Assembly: GCF_001591165.1 (NCBI RefSeq)
Contig: NZ_BCUG01000040.1
Span: forward strand, 1 to 58,612
Origin: Thauera butanivorans NBRC 103042
Lineage (GTDB): Bacteria > Pseudomonadota > Gammaproteobacteria > Burkholderiales > Rhodocyclaceae
Direction of reading: 5' to 3'
Length of the DNA stretch: 58,612 bases
A model generated the notes under the pieces. It saw nothing but the letters and a program-made list of their open reading frames with translations. It did not search any database and was not told where the DNA came from. This document shows positions 20,018-28,829 of this stretch, piece after piece. Every line of letters begins with the position of its first letter. Position 1 is the first letter of the stretch. A program made the translations under genes and the position numbers.

Positions 20018-20045
20018 GATCGACCTCGTGCGTTGGGAATCCAGG

Positions 20046-20072
20046 TTGACGGCGATCATGCGGCATTCTTTA
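20046..20072 (-). promoter_or_regulatory. Sigma-28 (FliA) type promoter for the dCache chemoreceptor
   Basis: On the minus strand TAAA, 15 nt, GCCGTCAA. The FliA consensus is TAAA-N15-GCCGATAA, so spacing is exact and 6 of 8 -10 bases match. It lies 29 nt upstream of the chosen start, as expected for a flagellar-regulon chemoreceptor. Confidence 0.6.
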
Positions 20073-20109
20073 AGGTCAAGTGCGGACGCATTCCGCACCT
20101 GTCCTGCAT

Positions 20110-20144
20110 CCGATCTGCCCGCGGAACGGGCGCGGGCGGATCGG
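20110..20144 (-). terminator. Hairpin after the DUF945 gene
   Basis: CCGATC-T-GCCCGCG (20110-20123) pairs with CGCGGGC-G-GATCGG (20131-20144), 13 pairs with one mismatch and a 7-nt loop. It lacks a U-run, so it may be a weak or rho-assisted terminator. Confidence 0.5.
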
Positions 20145-20161
20145 GCTGCGCTGCGACGGCC

Positions 20162-21574
20162 TCAGTGTCCGCCCAGCGCCAGCGGGTTGAACGGCTTGCC
20201 ATTCACCGTCAACTGACCCTGGCGGAAGGCTGCCTGAGTCTTGACGATGCCGTCGTTGCGCTGCAGGTAGCCTTGCGCTTCCAGCGCTCCGAGCTGGGCG
20301 TCGAGCTGCGCCGCCGCGAACGCCGCTTCGTCCTCGTTTTCGGCCTGGCCGCTGCCGAAGGCCTGCAGCAGGGCCTGCGGCACCGACAGATCGGCCGCCG
20401 CCTGCAGCTTGGCGATCAGCATCATCGGATTGGCCAGTTCTTCGGGCTGCAGGCCGTCGAGGCTGAGCTGCGCCGACAGGTCGGTCTTGCCGTGCGGGCT
20501 GGTGAAGCTGATGCGGTCGATGCTGAACGCCGGGTTGTGGCCCAGCAAGGCCATCGCCGGCTCGGCCAGCGGCGCGAACACTGCCGTGGGGTCTTCGGCC
20601 TGGGCGGCAAGCGCCGCGGGGTCGGAGCTGATCTCGATCAGCTTGCGCCACAGCGTGACGAGAGTGCGTCCGTGCAGGTGCGTGAGCGAGAAGTCGTAGT
20701 GGGCGGGGCCATAGTCGGCATCGCCGATGCGCAGCACGTCGGTACCGATCAGCGCCTTGATGTCGACGTAGTCGCCCTTGGCCGGAGCGTCGATGTCGTA
20801 GCTCATGCGTTCGAGCTGGAAGGCCATGCCGTCGAGCTCGCTGTCTTCCTTGCCGCTCACGTCCATCGACGCCACCGTCGCGCGCTGCCTGCCGACATGC
20901 AGCCAGGGCTCGTCGTCGAACAGGCGGCGCTGGTCGCCGTCGAAGACCAGCCCGGACAGCGTGATGCGCATGTTGGGGTCTTCCATCGACATGCTTTCCG
21001 CGCTGCCCTTGGTGGTGTAGCTGCGCAGGCCGGCGCTGAAGGCGACGTCCGCCTTCAGCCCGCCCAGGCCGATGCGCAGTTCGTTGCCGCTGCCGTCGGG
21101 CATGCCGAATTCCAGTGCGGGGCTGTCGACCGCCGAGTGGCCGCTGCCGTCGAACTGGAACACCGTGCGGGCCGTCAGCGGCGCCTTGCCGGCCAGCGTC
21201 GCTGCCAGCCTTTCGCCCTGTTCGCCGTCGATCACGAGTTCGGTGTCCATCGTTGCCGCGGCCAGCGTCGACAGGCCCGGCAGCGGGCCGTGCTTGATCT
21301 GGTTGACGGCATGCATGCGGAACGGCTCGCCCGCCTGCAGCGTGCCGTCTTCGGCGACGGCCGGCATCGCCATCTCGAAGCTGACTTTTTCGGTGCTGGC
21401 GAACACGCCGCGCTCGTAGCTGCGTTCGGTGATCTTCAGCGTGGGGTGCGACTGCATCTCGGCGTACTGTTCATCCAGGATGGTCTGGATCTTCTGGCCG
21501 GCAAACCAGGCGGCGGCGGGGTAGCTCAGGGCGATCACGGCAAGCGCGGCCGCGATCTTGGTGGGGCGGTTCAT
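20162..21574 (-). CDS. DUF945 family protein (YdgA-like)
   Basis: A 470-residue protein of the DUF945 family, like E. coli YdgA, whose function is poorly defined. The N-terminal hydrophobic stretch (about 8-26) reads as an uncleaved anchor or signal peptide, so the bulk should be periplasmic. The sequence is long, beta-rich and repetitive (YERGVFASTEKVSFEM; ELANPMMLIAKLQAAADLSVP). No catalytic motif is seen. It is followed by a hairpin and the FliA-dependent chemoreceptor gene, so it is probably its own unit. Confidence 0.85.
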   Translation of the reverse strand: MNRPTKIAAALAVIALSYPAAAWFAGQKIQTILDEQYAEMQSHPTLKITERSYERGVFASTEKVSFEMAMPAVAEDGTLQAGEPFRMHAVNQIKHGPLPGLSTLAAATMDTELVIDGEQGERLAATLAGKAPLTARTVFQFDGSGHSAVDSPALEFGMPDGSGNELRIGLGGLKADVAFSAGLRSYTTKGSAESMSMEDPNMRITLSGLVFDGDQRRLFDDEPWLHVGRQRATVASMDVSGKEDSELDGMAFQLERMSYDIDAPAKGDYVDIKALIGTDVLRIGDADYGPAHYDFSLTHLHGRTLVTLWRKLIEISSDPAALAAQAEDPTAVFAPLAEPAMALLGHNPAFSIDRISFTSPHGKTDLSAQLSLDGLQPEELANPMMLIAKLQAAADLSVPQALLQAFGSGQAENEDEAAFAAAQLDAQLGALEAQGYLQRNDGIVKTQAAFRQGQLTVNGKPFNPLALGGH

Positions 21575-21732
21575 CCGGGGGGGTCCTTTTTCCGGTCAAG
21601 AGGTCGTGGCGGGCCGCAGGTGGGCGCCGCCGTATGTACAGGCCATCGTGTCCATGTCATTGATGCATCGCAAAACGGCGCACAGTATATGTGAGTGGGG
21701 TGATGGCCGGGAGTAGCCGTCCGGCCGGTTGC

Positions 21733-23112
21733 TCAGAAATTCGGCGAAGGGGCAGTCCTGGGCGCGTCGGCCGTTTCGACGAAGGGCTCGGCAGCGGCGT
21801 CCGTGGTGCCGTCCGCGGACGCGTCGAGGGGGGCGCTGGCGGATTGATCATCAGTGTCGGGTTGCGCCTTCGTGCTTGCTTCCGCATCCGGCGACACCAT
21901 GTCCAGCGCCGTGGGCGAGGTGCGCAGCATGGGCGAGAAGTGCGCGGCCTCGTCGACGATCTCGTCGCTTCCGCGCCGGGCCTGCAGCAGCGCGAAGACC
22001 GCCAGCGGCGCGAAGGCGATGGCGAAGTGCAGCGGCAGGCCGGCAGGGCCGGCGAAGCCGAGCAGCGCACCGGCGATCATCGGGCCGATGGCGGCGCCGA
22101 CGCCGTGCAGGAACAGGACGCCGGTGTTGCCGGCGAGGATGTCCTGCTGGTGCACATGGTCGATCAGGTGGGCGACGGTGACCGGGTAGATGGTGAAGGC
22201 GGCGGCGCCGAAGATGAAGAAGCCCGCCAGCGCGACGGCTTCGATGCTGCCGGTGACGCCGCCCAGCGCGGCCATGACGGCGCCGGTGACGGCCGCCGCG
22301 GCGGCGACCAGGCCGAGTGCGCGGCGGCGGTCGCCGCTGTCCGACAGGCGGCCGATCGGCCATTGCAGCAGCGCGCCGCCCAGGATGGCGCTGCTCATCA
22401 GCATGGCGATGCCGGCCGGGTCGAGGCCGATGCGCTGGCCGTAGATCGGCCCCAGGCTCCAGAACGCACCCATGCCGATGCCGGACGACAGCGCGCCGAC
22501 GAAGGCCGCCGGCGCGGCGCGCCACACCATGCGCAAGTCGAGCCTGGGCGTGTGCCCGAGCTGCGGCTGGGGCAGGCGGGTCATGGTCACCGGCAGCAGC
22601 GACAGACAGGCGAAGATGGCGGCGACCGCGAACAGGGTGAAGTTCCCCGGCCCGTCGAGCCGCAGCAGTTGCTGGGCGCCGGCCAGCGCCAGCAGGTTGA
22701 CCACCATGTACACCGCGAACACCTGGCCGCGCCGGTCGGCGGTCGTCTGCTCGTTGAGCCAGCTTTCGATCACGGTGTAGAAGCCGACCAGCGCCACGCC
22801 GGTGATCACGCGCAGCACCATCCAGAATGCCGCGTGCACGACGAGCACGTGCAGCAGCATGCAGGCGGCCACCGCTGCGCCGAAGAAGGCGAAGGCGCGG
22901 ATGTGGCCCATGCGCCGGATCAGGCGCGGCGCGACGAAGGCGCCGAGGAAGAAGCCGAGGAAATACGTTGAGCCGATCAGCCCCAGCGTGGTGTCGGAAA
23001 AACCTTCCAGGCCGCCGCGCAGGGCGACGATGGTATTGAGCAGGCCGGAGCCGAGCAGCAGCAGGGCGATGCCGGCGAGCAGGGAGCCGATCGGCAGCAG
23101 GGTGGGGAGCAT
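21733..23112 (-). CDS. MFS transporter (YcaD-like)
   Basis: A 459-residue major facilitator with about 12 membrane helices in the first 390 residues. The loop motif APRLIRRMGHIRAFAFF after helix 2 and the second-half GRLSDSGDRRRALG are typical MFS signatures; overall it resembles the YcaD/UMF group of uncertain substrate. The last 70 residues are a soluble acidic, Ala/Thr-rich tail not usual for the family. I take the ATG at 23112; a GTG 39 nt upstream is in frame. Nothing in the context tells the substrate. Confidence 0.88.
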   Translation of the reverse strand: MLPTLLPIGSLLAGIALLLLGSGLLNTIVALRGGLEGFSDTTLGLIGSTYFLGFFLGAFVAPRLIRRMGHIRAFAFFGAAVAACMLLHVLVVHAAFWMVLRVITGVALVGFYTVIESWLNEQTTADRRGQVFAVYMVVNLLALAGAQQLLRLDGPGNFTLFAVAAIFACLSLLPVTMTRLPQPQLGHTPRLDLRMVWRAAPAAFVGALSSGIGMGAFWSLGPIYGQRIGLDPAGIAMLMSSAILGGALLQWPIGRLSDSGDRRRALGLVAAAAAVTGAVMAALGGVTGSIEAVALAGFFIFGAAAFTIYPVTVAHLIDHVHQQDILAGNTGVLFLHGVGAAIGPMIAGALLGFAGPAGLPLHFAIAFAPLAVFALLQARRGSDEIVDEAAHFSPMLRTSPTALDMVSPDAEASTKAQPDTDDQSASAPLDASADGTTDAAAEPFVETADAPRTAPSPNF

Positions 23113-23225
23113 GGGCGGAATCTCGAAGACCGGCGATGCCGGCACAAGCACGTCTTGACGACTATTCGGGCAAATAGTTTAGCCGGCGTGCGTTGCGGAA
23201 CGGGAGCCGCCCATGTGGCACTTTG

Positions 23226-23369
23226 TTACTCGAAGGATGGCAGGCTCGGCTGCTCGACCGGCTTGCCGGCGGCTGCCCACGCATCGAAGCCGCCGACGAT
23301 GGCACGCACCCGTGTGTAGCCCATGTCCTGCATCGCGCAGGCGGTCAGCGCGGCACGGGATGAGAATCA
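23226..23369 (-). pseudogene. Rhodanese C-terminal remnant
   Basis: The open frame reads SRAALTACAMQDMGYTRVRA, then IVGGFDAWAAAGKPVEQP, to a TAA at 23226. This matches the last third of a rhodanese domain (the helix after the active loop and the GGFxAW turn). A stop precedes it and the catalytic cysteine half is missing, so it is a truncated gene. It is not a copy of the intact rhodanese at 6178. Confidence 0.75.
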
Positions 23370-23490
23370 GTGATGGCTTATATTTTGGCAGCGTGATGCC
23401 GCACCCGCCGCCGCGTGCCACGCTTGCCAGAAGTGAGGGGGATTTGCTAAAAGGTTCGCTGGTCCACGCCAGTGGGCCTCGTGTTCCGAC

Positions 23491-23558
23491 GCGGGGACGG
23501 CCCCGCCCGCCATGCGCAATGACGCAGCGACCGTCGGTTACCCACGGGACGACCCGTG
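23491..23558 (+). ncRNA. Guanidine-II (mini-ykkC) riboswitch candidate
   Basis: Two small hairpins with the diagnostic ACGR tetraloops: GCGGGG-ACGG-CCCCGC (23491-23506) and CACGGG-ACGA-CCCGTG (23543-23558), each with a perfect 6-bp stem, joined by a 36-nt linker. Paired ACGR-capped stems define the mini-ykkC motif, which binds two guanidinium ions and turns on guanidine-resistance genes. The next gene on the same strand, 59 nt on, encodes a PACE-family efflux protein. Further pairing (ACCCC 23568-23572 with GGGGT 23588-23592) could be the expression platform. Recognition is by motif only. Confidence 0.75.
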
Positions 23559-23617
23559 CTGACGGCAACCCCCTGGGTTCAACCCTCGGGGTCGCACCTT
23601 CATTGCAGGATTTCACC

Positions 23618-24097
23618 GTGTCTTCAAAACCCAAACTTCGCTCGCTGGGCGACCGACTGCGCCAGATCACGATGTTCGAGGTCGGCGGGCTGCTGATCGT
23701 CACGCCGCCTTTCGCCTGGGGCAGCGGCGTCCCCATCACCGAATCGCTCGGTCTGCTGGCGCTGCTGGCGCTGATCGCGGCGATCTGGAACGGCTGTTAC
23801 AACACCAGCTTCGACTGGATCGAAGGCCGGCTTACCGGCCGCCGCGCCGACCGCCGGCCCTTCCGCCTGCGCTGCATCCACGCGGTCGGCTTCGAGTTGG
23901 GCCTGTTCTGCATGACGCTGCCGATCATCGTCTGGTGGACCGGCATGGGCTGGATCGAGGCGGCGATCGCCGATATTTTCCTCGCCATCACCTATACCGT
24001 GTACGCGTTGCTGTTCAACATGGGCTACGACCGCCTGTTCCCCATCCCCGACACGCCTGCCGCCCCCGAGCGCGACACGGCGAGGCTGGAGCGCTGA
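23618..24097 (+). CDS. PACE-family efflux transporter
   Basis: A 159-residue inner-membrane protein with four predicted helices arranged as two repeats. Family marks: a glutamate in the first helix ([12 protein letters not shown]), [24 protein letters not shown] and [19 protein letters not shown] proteins (AceI and relatives) are proton-driven exporters of chlorhexidine and short diamines. Start is GTG 23618 with CAGGA eight nt upstream; longer in-frame extensions would translate the riboswitch and are rejected. The guanidine-II motif in the leader suggests that guanidine or a similar small cation is a substrate, which is not an established role for this family as far as I know. Confidence 0.88.
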   Translation: MSSKPKLRSLGDRLRQITMFEVGGLLIVTPPFAWGSGVPITESLGLLALLALIAAIWNGCYNTSFDWIEGRLTGRRADRRPFRLRCIHAVGFELGLFCMTLPIIVWWTGMGWIEAAIADIFLAITYTVYALLFNMGYDRLFPIPDTPAAPERDTARLER

Positions 24098-24098
24098 C

Positions 24099-25142
24099 AT
24101 GCCCGCCGCATCGCCGCGCATCGAGACGCAGGCCGACCTGTCCGCGCTCAACACTTTCGGCCTGCGCGCGCGCGCGGCACGGCTGCTGCGGCTGCGCTCG
24201 GCGGATGAGATCGGCGCCCTCATCGCCGCGCCCGATCGGGCGCCGGAACCGCGGCTGGTGCTCGGCGGCGGCAGCAACCTGGTGCTGCGGGGCGACTTTG
24301 CCGGCACCGTGCTGAAGGTGGAGATCGCCGGCCGCCGCCTGGTGCGCGAGGATGCCGAGGCCTGGATCGTTGAGGCCGGCGCGGGCGAGCCGTGGCACGG
24401 TTTCGTGCGCTGGACCTTGGAGCAGGGCTGGCCCGGACTGGAAAACCTGTCGCTGATCCCCGGCACTGCGGGTGCGGCGCCGATCCAGAACGTCGGCGCC
24501 TACGGCATCGAGACCGCCGACCGCTTCGACTCGCTCGACGCGGTGGACCTCGAAACCGGCGAATGCCAGGTCTTCAGCCTGGCGGACTGTGCCTTCGGCT
24601 ACCGCGACAGCGTGTTCAAGCGCAACCCGGGGCGCTGGCTGGTGACGGCGGTGCGCTTCCGCCTGCCGAAACCCTGGCAGGCGGTGACGCGCTATGCCGA
24701 CGTCGAACGCGAGCTGGCCGCCGCAGGCATCGCCACGCCGACGCCGCTCGACATCTCCGACGCCGTCGTCGCCATCCGCCGCCGCAAGCTGCCCGACCCC
24801 GCCGAGATCGGCAATGCCGGCAGCTTCTTCAAGAACCCCGTGGTCGACGCCGCCCACTGCGCCCGCCTGCTGGCAGCGTACCCGACGATGCCGCATTACC
24901 CGCAGCCCGACGGCCGCGAGAAGCTCGCCGCCGGCTGGCTGATCGAACAGGCCGGCTGGAAAGGTCGCGACCTCGGCCCGGTGGGCTGCTTCGAGCGCCA
25001 GGCGCTGGTGCTGGTCAATCGGGGTGGGGCGACGGGGGCGGATGTGGAGCGGATCGCGCGGGCGATCGTGGCCGATGTGGAGGGGCGCTTCGGCGTGGTG
25101 TTGGAGGCGGAGCCGGTGTTTGTGGGTGGGGACAGTCGGTAG
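24099..25142 (+). CDS. murB: UDP-N-acetylenolpyruvoylglucosamine reductase
   Basis: FAD enzyme of 347 residues making UDP-MurNAc in peptidoglycan synthesis. Type I MurB motifs: [24 protein letters not shown] (FAD binding), [19 protein letters not shown], and the catalytic serine region [12 protein letters not shown]; a C-terminal glutamate lies in LEAEPVF. It starts one nt after the PACE stop and may be co-transcribed with it, which would put an essential gene partly under the riboswitch unless it has its own promoter. Confidence 0.95.
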   Translation: MPAASPRIETQADLSALNTFGLRARAARLLRLRSADEIGALIAAPDRAPEPRLVLGGGSNLVLRGDFAGTVLKVEIAGRRLVREDAEAWIVEAGAGEPWHGFVRWTLEQGWPGLENLSLIPGTAGAAPIQNVGAYGIETADRFDSLDAVDLETGECQVFSLADCAFGYRDSVFKRNPGRWLVTAVRFRLPKPWQAVTRYADVERELAAAGIATPTPLDISDAVVAIRRRKLPDPAEIGNAGSFFKNPVVDAAHCARLLAAYPTMPHYPQPDGREKLAAGWLIEQAGWKGRDLGPVGCFERQALVLVNRGGATGADVERIARAIVADVEGRFGVVLEAEPVFVGGDSR

Positions 25143-25198
25143 TAAGCTGCCTCGGGCCGCCGCTGTCGTGCGGCACGACTTGAAGCCTCGTTCAAACA

Positions 25199-25660
25199 AT
25201 GCAGTGGCTCGAGACAAAAATTCCACCGCCGATCGTCATGGTGCTGCTTGGTGCTGCCGCATATGGCGTCGCACCTTTGCTGCCCGTGCTCTCCTTTGAA
25301 TTTGCGCTGCGCACCACTCTCGCGATTGCGCTGGCCCTTGCAGGCCTGGCGTTGAATATCCTTCCTGCACTCGCCTTTCTGCGCGCGGGTACGACCTTCA
25401 ATCCGCTCCGGCCCGCTTCGGCCACGCGTCTGGTGACATCCGGTATTTATCGCCATACCCGGAACCCGATGTACCTCGGTGACTCCGTAATCCTGCTGGG
25501 ATGGACGCTATGCCTCGGCAATGCCGCGGCTTTGGTGGCTGTTCCGGCTTTCGTGCGCTACATCACGCGATTCCAGATCCGGCCGGAGGAGCGGCATCTA
25601 TCCGCTCGCTTCCCGGAAGCGTACGCCAGCTTCTGCAAGCGAACCCGGCGTTGGCTGTGA
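25199..25660 (+). CDS. ICMT/PEMT-family membrane methyltransferase
   Basis: A 153-residue integral membrane protein with about four helices and the C-terminal SAM-binding signature GIYRHTRNPMYLGD followed by RPEERHLSARFPEAYASF. It belongs to the isoprenylcysteine carboxyl methyltransferase / phospholipid methyltransferase superfamily. Bacterial members of this size have few known substrates. Start is the ATG at 25199. Not linked to its neighbours by function. Confidence 0.85.
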   Translation: MQWLETKIPPPIVMVLLGAAAYGVAPLLPVLSFEFALRTTLAIALALAGLALNILPALAFLRAGTTFNPLRPASATRLVTSGIYRHTRNPMYLGDSVILLGWTLCLGNAAALVAVPAFVRYITRFQIRPEERHLSARFPEAYASFCKRTRRWL

Positions 25661-25849
25661 ACCCTGGCAATCGAAGCATGGCAGGCAAGTAGATCACCAG
25701 CGGCATCGCCGGGCTGTGCGCCATGTTCTTGCTTGATGATCGCGGCCTTGGTGTTGCTGTGCCTGTTCCCCTGCATCGCTACCTGCTTGCCCGGCAGGAT
25801 GTAAGTGTAAGCTTGTTCGCCATTGAACCCCGGAAAGGAAAAAACCGCC

Positions 25850-26221
25850 ATGTCCACACCCGAATCCGCCCTGCAACGCCGCCACGTCGGCACGCGCCTG
25901 TCCGAAAGTGCCGTGTTCAACGGCGTGGTCTATCTGGCCGGGCAAGTGCCCGAGAACAGCCCCGGTGCCGACATCGCCACGCAGACCCGCGAGGTGCTGG
26001 GCCACGTCGAGCGCTTGCTGGAGGAAGCCGGTTCCAGCAAGCGAAGCATCCTGCAATGCCAGATCTTCCTGGCCGACATCAGCGAGATCGGCGCGATGAA
26101 CACCGTCTGGGACGAGTGGGTCGTGCCCGGCCACACGCCGCCGCGCGTGACGGTGCAGGCGCAATTGGCCAACCCGGCCTACCGGATCGAGATCGTGGTG
26201 GTCGGCGCGGTCGAGTGCTGA
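25850..26221 (+). CDS. RidA-family protein
   Basis: A 123-residue member of the RidA/YjgF family, which hydrolyses reactive enamine/imine intermediates (2-aminoacrylate from PLP enzymes). Motifs: VVYLAGQVPE and the C-terminal PPRVTVQAQLANPAYRIEI, where the conserved Arg is at about residue 100. Start at 25850 has GGAAAGGAAAA in front. The 190-nt gap before it (25661-25849) contains no gene I can support. Convergent with the acyl-CoA dehydrogenase gene. Confidence 0.9.
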   Translation: MSTPESALQRRHVGTRLSESAVFNGVVYLAGQVPENSPGADIATQTREVLGHVERLLEEAGSSKRSILQCQIFLADISEIGAMNTVWDEWVVPGHTPPRVTVQAQLANPAYRIEIVVVGAVEC

Positions 26222-26302
26222 CGCCCCCGGTCGCCCACGCGATTCTGGTGCTCGCGCAGGTGGTCGGCAGCATCAATTCATGAAAAACGCGACCAGCAAC
26301 GT

Positions 26303-28018
26303 TCAGCGCTTGACCTGTGCCCGTTCGACGATGATGTCCGCCTGCGCCTGAGTCACGCCCGGGCCCAGCGAGCCGAACATGGCGCCCCAGCTGTTCATGC
26401 TTCCGCCCAGCCGGGTCTTCATGAACACGTCGATCACCTCCGGCGTCGAATGGCGCAGCAGTTCGGCGCCCTGCAGCGAGCGGGCGATCGCTTCGGATGC
26501 GGGGCGGGCGAGGAATTCGTCCTGCAGCATGGCGTCCAGCAGCGGCCCCATCGCGGCGACGTAGGCGTCGAAGCGCGTGTCCTGGCCGCGCACGTCGGCC
26601 AGTTCGGCGAACAGGGCGTCGCGGCAGCTGGCGTCCTTCAGCATCGCGCGGCGGACGTCCATGCACATCATGTTCGCCGTGCCTTCCCAAACGCTGTTGA
26701 GCGGCGCTTCGCGGTACAGGCGGGCCATCGGGCCGTCCTCGACGAAGCCGTTGCCGCCGTGGCATTGCAGGGCTTCGTTGGCGACGGCGACGACGCGGGA
26801 GCAGTTGAAGTACTTGGCCATCGGCGTCGTCACGCGAGCGAAGGCCTTTTCCTGCGGATCGGTGTCGATATGGTCCGTCGCCCTGGCGATGCGCAAGGCC
26901 ATCAGCGTCGCGGCCTCGACTTCCACCGCCATGTCGGCCAGCACGTTGGCCATCATCGGGCGCCGGGCCAGGCTGGAGCCGAAGCCGTTGCGGGTGGTGG
27001 CGTGGTTCAGCGCCAGCGTCAGCGCCTGGCGCATCAGGCCGGCGGAGCCGACGGCGAAGTCCAGCCGGGTCAGGTGGGAGTGGGAGAGGATTTCCCTGAG
27101 GCCGGCGCCTTCCTCGCCGACGCGGATCGCCAGGGTGCCGCTGTATTCCACTTCGCTGCTGGCATTGGAGCGGTTGCCGGCCTTGTCCTTGAGCCGCTGG
27201 ATGAAGAAGCGGTTATGGCTGCCGTCGGGCAGCGTGCGTGGCAGGAAGAAGCAGGTGACGCCGCCATCGACCTTGGCCAGGGTGAAGAAGCCGTCGGACT
27301 GCGGCACCGAGCAGAACCACTTGTGGCCGGTCAGCTCGTACCAGTGGGCCGTGGCACCGTGATAATCGGCCGTGTGCGAGAACACCGCGGTGGTCTGCGT
27401 TTCGCGCAGGTCGGAGCCGCCCTGTTTCTCGGTCATCGCGTAGCCGATCACCACCGAGGGCTTGTCGGCCACTTCGCGGCGGCTGTTTTCATAGACCGTG
27501 CCGAGGCTCTTCTCTGCCCAGATCTTCAGCGCCGGCTCGTGGCGGAAGCCGGCGTAGGACGCATAGGCCATCCCGGTCGGGCAGCCGGTGCCTTGCTCGA
27601 TCTGGTTCCACAGATAGGAGAGCACGGCGCGGGCGAAATGCGGCTGCTTCTCCTTGCTGGTCCACGACAGCGTCGGCACTTCGTGCTTCCAGGCCAGCGA
27701 CATCAACTCGTGCCAGGCGGGATGCAGTTCGACCCAGTCGATGCGGTTGCCGAAGCGGTCGTGGGTCTTCAGTTCGGGAGCGTTGCGGTTGGCCTGGCGG
27801 GCGAGCTCCTGCACTGCGTCGTCGCCGGCCAGCTTGCCGATGGCCGAGCAGCGCGACGCGGCCCATGGCGCCTCGCGTTCGATGGCGGCCTTCAGCACCA
27901 CGTCGTCGTCGAAGGCGTTGAAGCCGGTCGGCATCGCGGCCTGGTTTCTGACGACATGGGTGGAATGGCGGTCGGATGCCGGCTTGAGCGCATTGCTCGA
28001 GGGAATCGGGGCGTTCAT
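26303..28018 (-). CDS. AidB-type acyl-CoA dehydrogenase
   Basis: A 571-residue flavoprotein of the acyl-CoA dehydrogenase superfamily, closest in style to AidB (N-terminal extension, TEKQGGSDLRETQTTA FAD-contact region, TGHKWFCS, ALQCHGGNGFVEDGPMARLYREAPLNSVWEGT). AidB protects DNA from alkylation and binds DNA through a C-terminal region. Whether this one is a DNA-protection protein or a catabolic dehydrogenase is not clear from sequence. It overlaps its TetR gene by 4 nt (ATGA), so the regulator is first in the operon and probably controls it. Confidence 0.88.
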   Translation of the reverse strand: MNAPIPSSNALKPASDRHSTHVVRNQAAMPTGFNAFDDDVVLKAAIEREAPWAASRCSAIGKLAGDDAVQELARQANRNAPELKTHDRFGNRIDWVELHPAWHELMSLAWKHEVPTLSWTSKEKQPHFARAVLSYLWNQIEQGTGCPTGMAYASYAGFRHEPALKIWAEKSLGTVYENSRREVADKPSVVIGYAMTEKQGGSDLRETQTTAVFSHTADYHGATAHWYELTGHKWFCSVPQSDGFFTLAKVDGGVTCFFLPRTLPDGSHNRFFIQRLKDKAGNRSNASSEVEYSGTLAIRVGEEGAGLREILSHSHLTRLDFAVGSAGLMRQALTLALNHATTRNGFGSSLARRPMMANVLADMAVEVEAATLMALRIARATDHIDTDPQEKAFARVTTPMAKYFNCSRVVAVANEALQCHGGNGFVEDGPMARLYREAPLNSVWEGTANMMCMDVRRAMLKDASCRDALFAELADVRGQDTRFDAYVAAMGPLLDAMLQDEFLARPASEAIARSLQGAELLRHSTPEVIDVFMKTRLGGSMNSWGAMFGSLGPGVTQAQADIIVERAQVKR

Positions 28019-28695
28019 TTCTGTCTCCTTCGGGTGGCGTCGAATGAAGCAAGCTTGCCGTTCTGTGTGGCGACTGCCGCGCAGCAGACATCGGCAATCT
28101 GGCTTGCCAGGGCGTGAACCGCGTCGGGCGTCCGTTTGCCCGAGCGGTCGAAATCGGCGTTGAGGGGCGAAAGCGGACCGATCAGGCTTTCCATGAAGCC
28201 GCCCACGATCACCGTGGCGGCAATGCTCGGGTCGAGATCTGCACGGAAGTCGCCCTGCGCCTGGCCATCCTTGACGATGCGCATGATCTGCTTGCTGATG
28301 GCATGGCGATACACCAGCCGGGCTTCATCGAGTTCCCGTTCGCAGGGCTCGGCGATCAGGGCATAGGCCAGCCGCCGGTTGCGCATCGCACGCTCGACGA
28401 AAGTCGAGACCGCGACGTGGAGGGTCTGCCAGGGCGCGTCGTCGCTCTCCGCGATGGCCTTCAGCACGTCGACTTCGCGCTGGGACACGACGGACAGCAC
28501 TTCGACGAACAGATCCACCTTGGACGGGAAGTAGCGATACACCGAACCGGTCGCCACGCCGGCGGCGGAGGCGACGTGGCCGATCTGCGCCTCGGCCCAG
28601 CCGCCCTCGGAAACCAGCCTGCGCGCGGCGTCCAGGATGCGCTGCCGGTTGTCGGCAAGGCGTGCTTCGATGCGTTCTGTCTTGCGATAGGCCAT
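28015..28695 (-). CDS. TetR-family regulator of the acyl-CoA dehydrogenase operon
   Basis: A 226-residue TetR repressor with N-terminal HTH (IGHVASAAGVATGSVYRYFPSK, about 39-60) and a helical ligand domain. The gene precedes and overlaps the AidB-type gene. A perfect 11-bp inverted repeat overlaps its start, the natural operator, so autorepression of the operon is expected. Inducer unknown; an acyl-CoA or fatty acid would fit the partner enzyme. Confidence 0.9.
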   Translation of the reverse strand: MAYRKTERIEARLADNRQRILDAARRLVSEGGWAEAQIGHVASAAGVATGSVYRYFPSKVDLFVEVLSVVSQREVDVLKAIAESDDAPWQTLHVAVSTFVERAMRNRRLAYALIAEPCERELDEARLVYRHAISKQIMRIVKDGQAQGDFRADLDPSIAATVIVGGFMESLIGPLSPLNADFDRSGKRTPDAVHALASQIADVCCAAVATQNGKLASFDATRRRQK

Positions 28696-28742
28696 GATGA
28701 AGTGAACAGAGATTCATTTTGTGAACGCTAATTCACTTCATC
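28696..28742. promoter_or_regulatory. TetR operator region with 11-bp inverted repeat
   Basis: GATGAAGTGAA (28696-28706) and TTCACTTCATC (28732-28742) are a perfect inverted repeat. Inside it GTGAA (28721-28725) and TTCAC (28732-28736) form a shorter dyad. The array of GTGAA half-sites directly upstream of the TetR start suggests two bound dimers. Confidence 0.65.
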
Positions 28743-28829
28743 GTGGAATGCAAGCATGTCGATCGGGATGGCGATGACGCTGCAAGTTGATCGTGCAGTA
28801 TGCGGCCAGACGTCGATGTGGCCTGGCCT

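Noticed and set aside
18014-20098. Longer chemoreceptor start at 20098
   Set aside because: A sigma-28 promoter lies downstream of it and the start at 20017 has a good ribosome site and begins directly before TM1.
25661-25849. Possible small gene between the methyltransferase and RidA genes
   Set aside because: Short open stretches exist on both strands, but none has a good start and ribosome site or a recognisable sequence.
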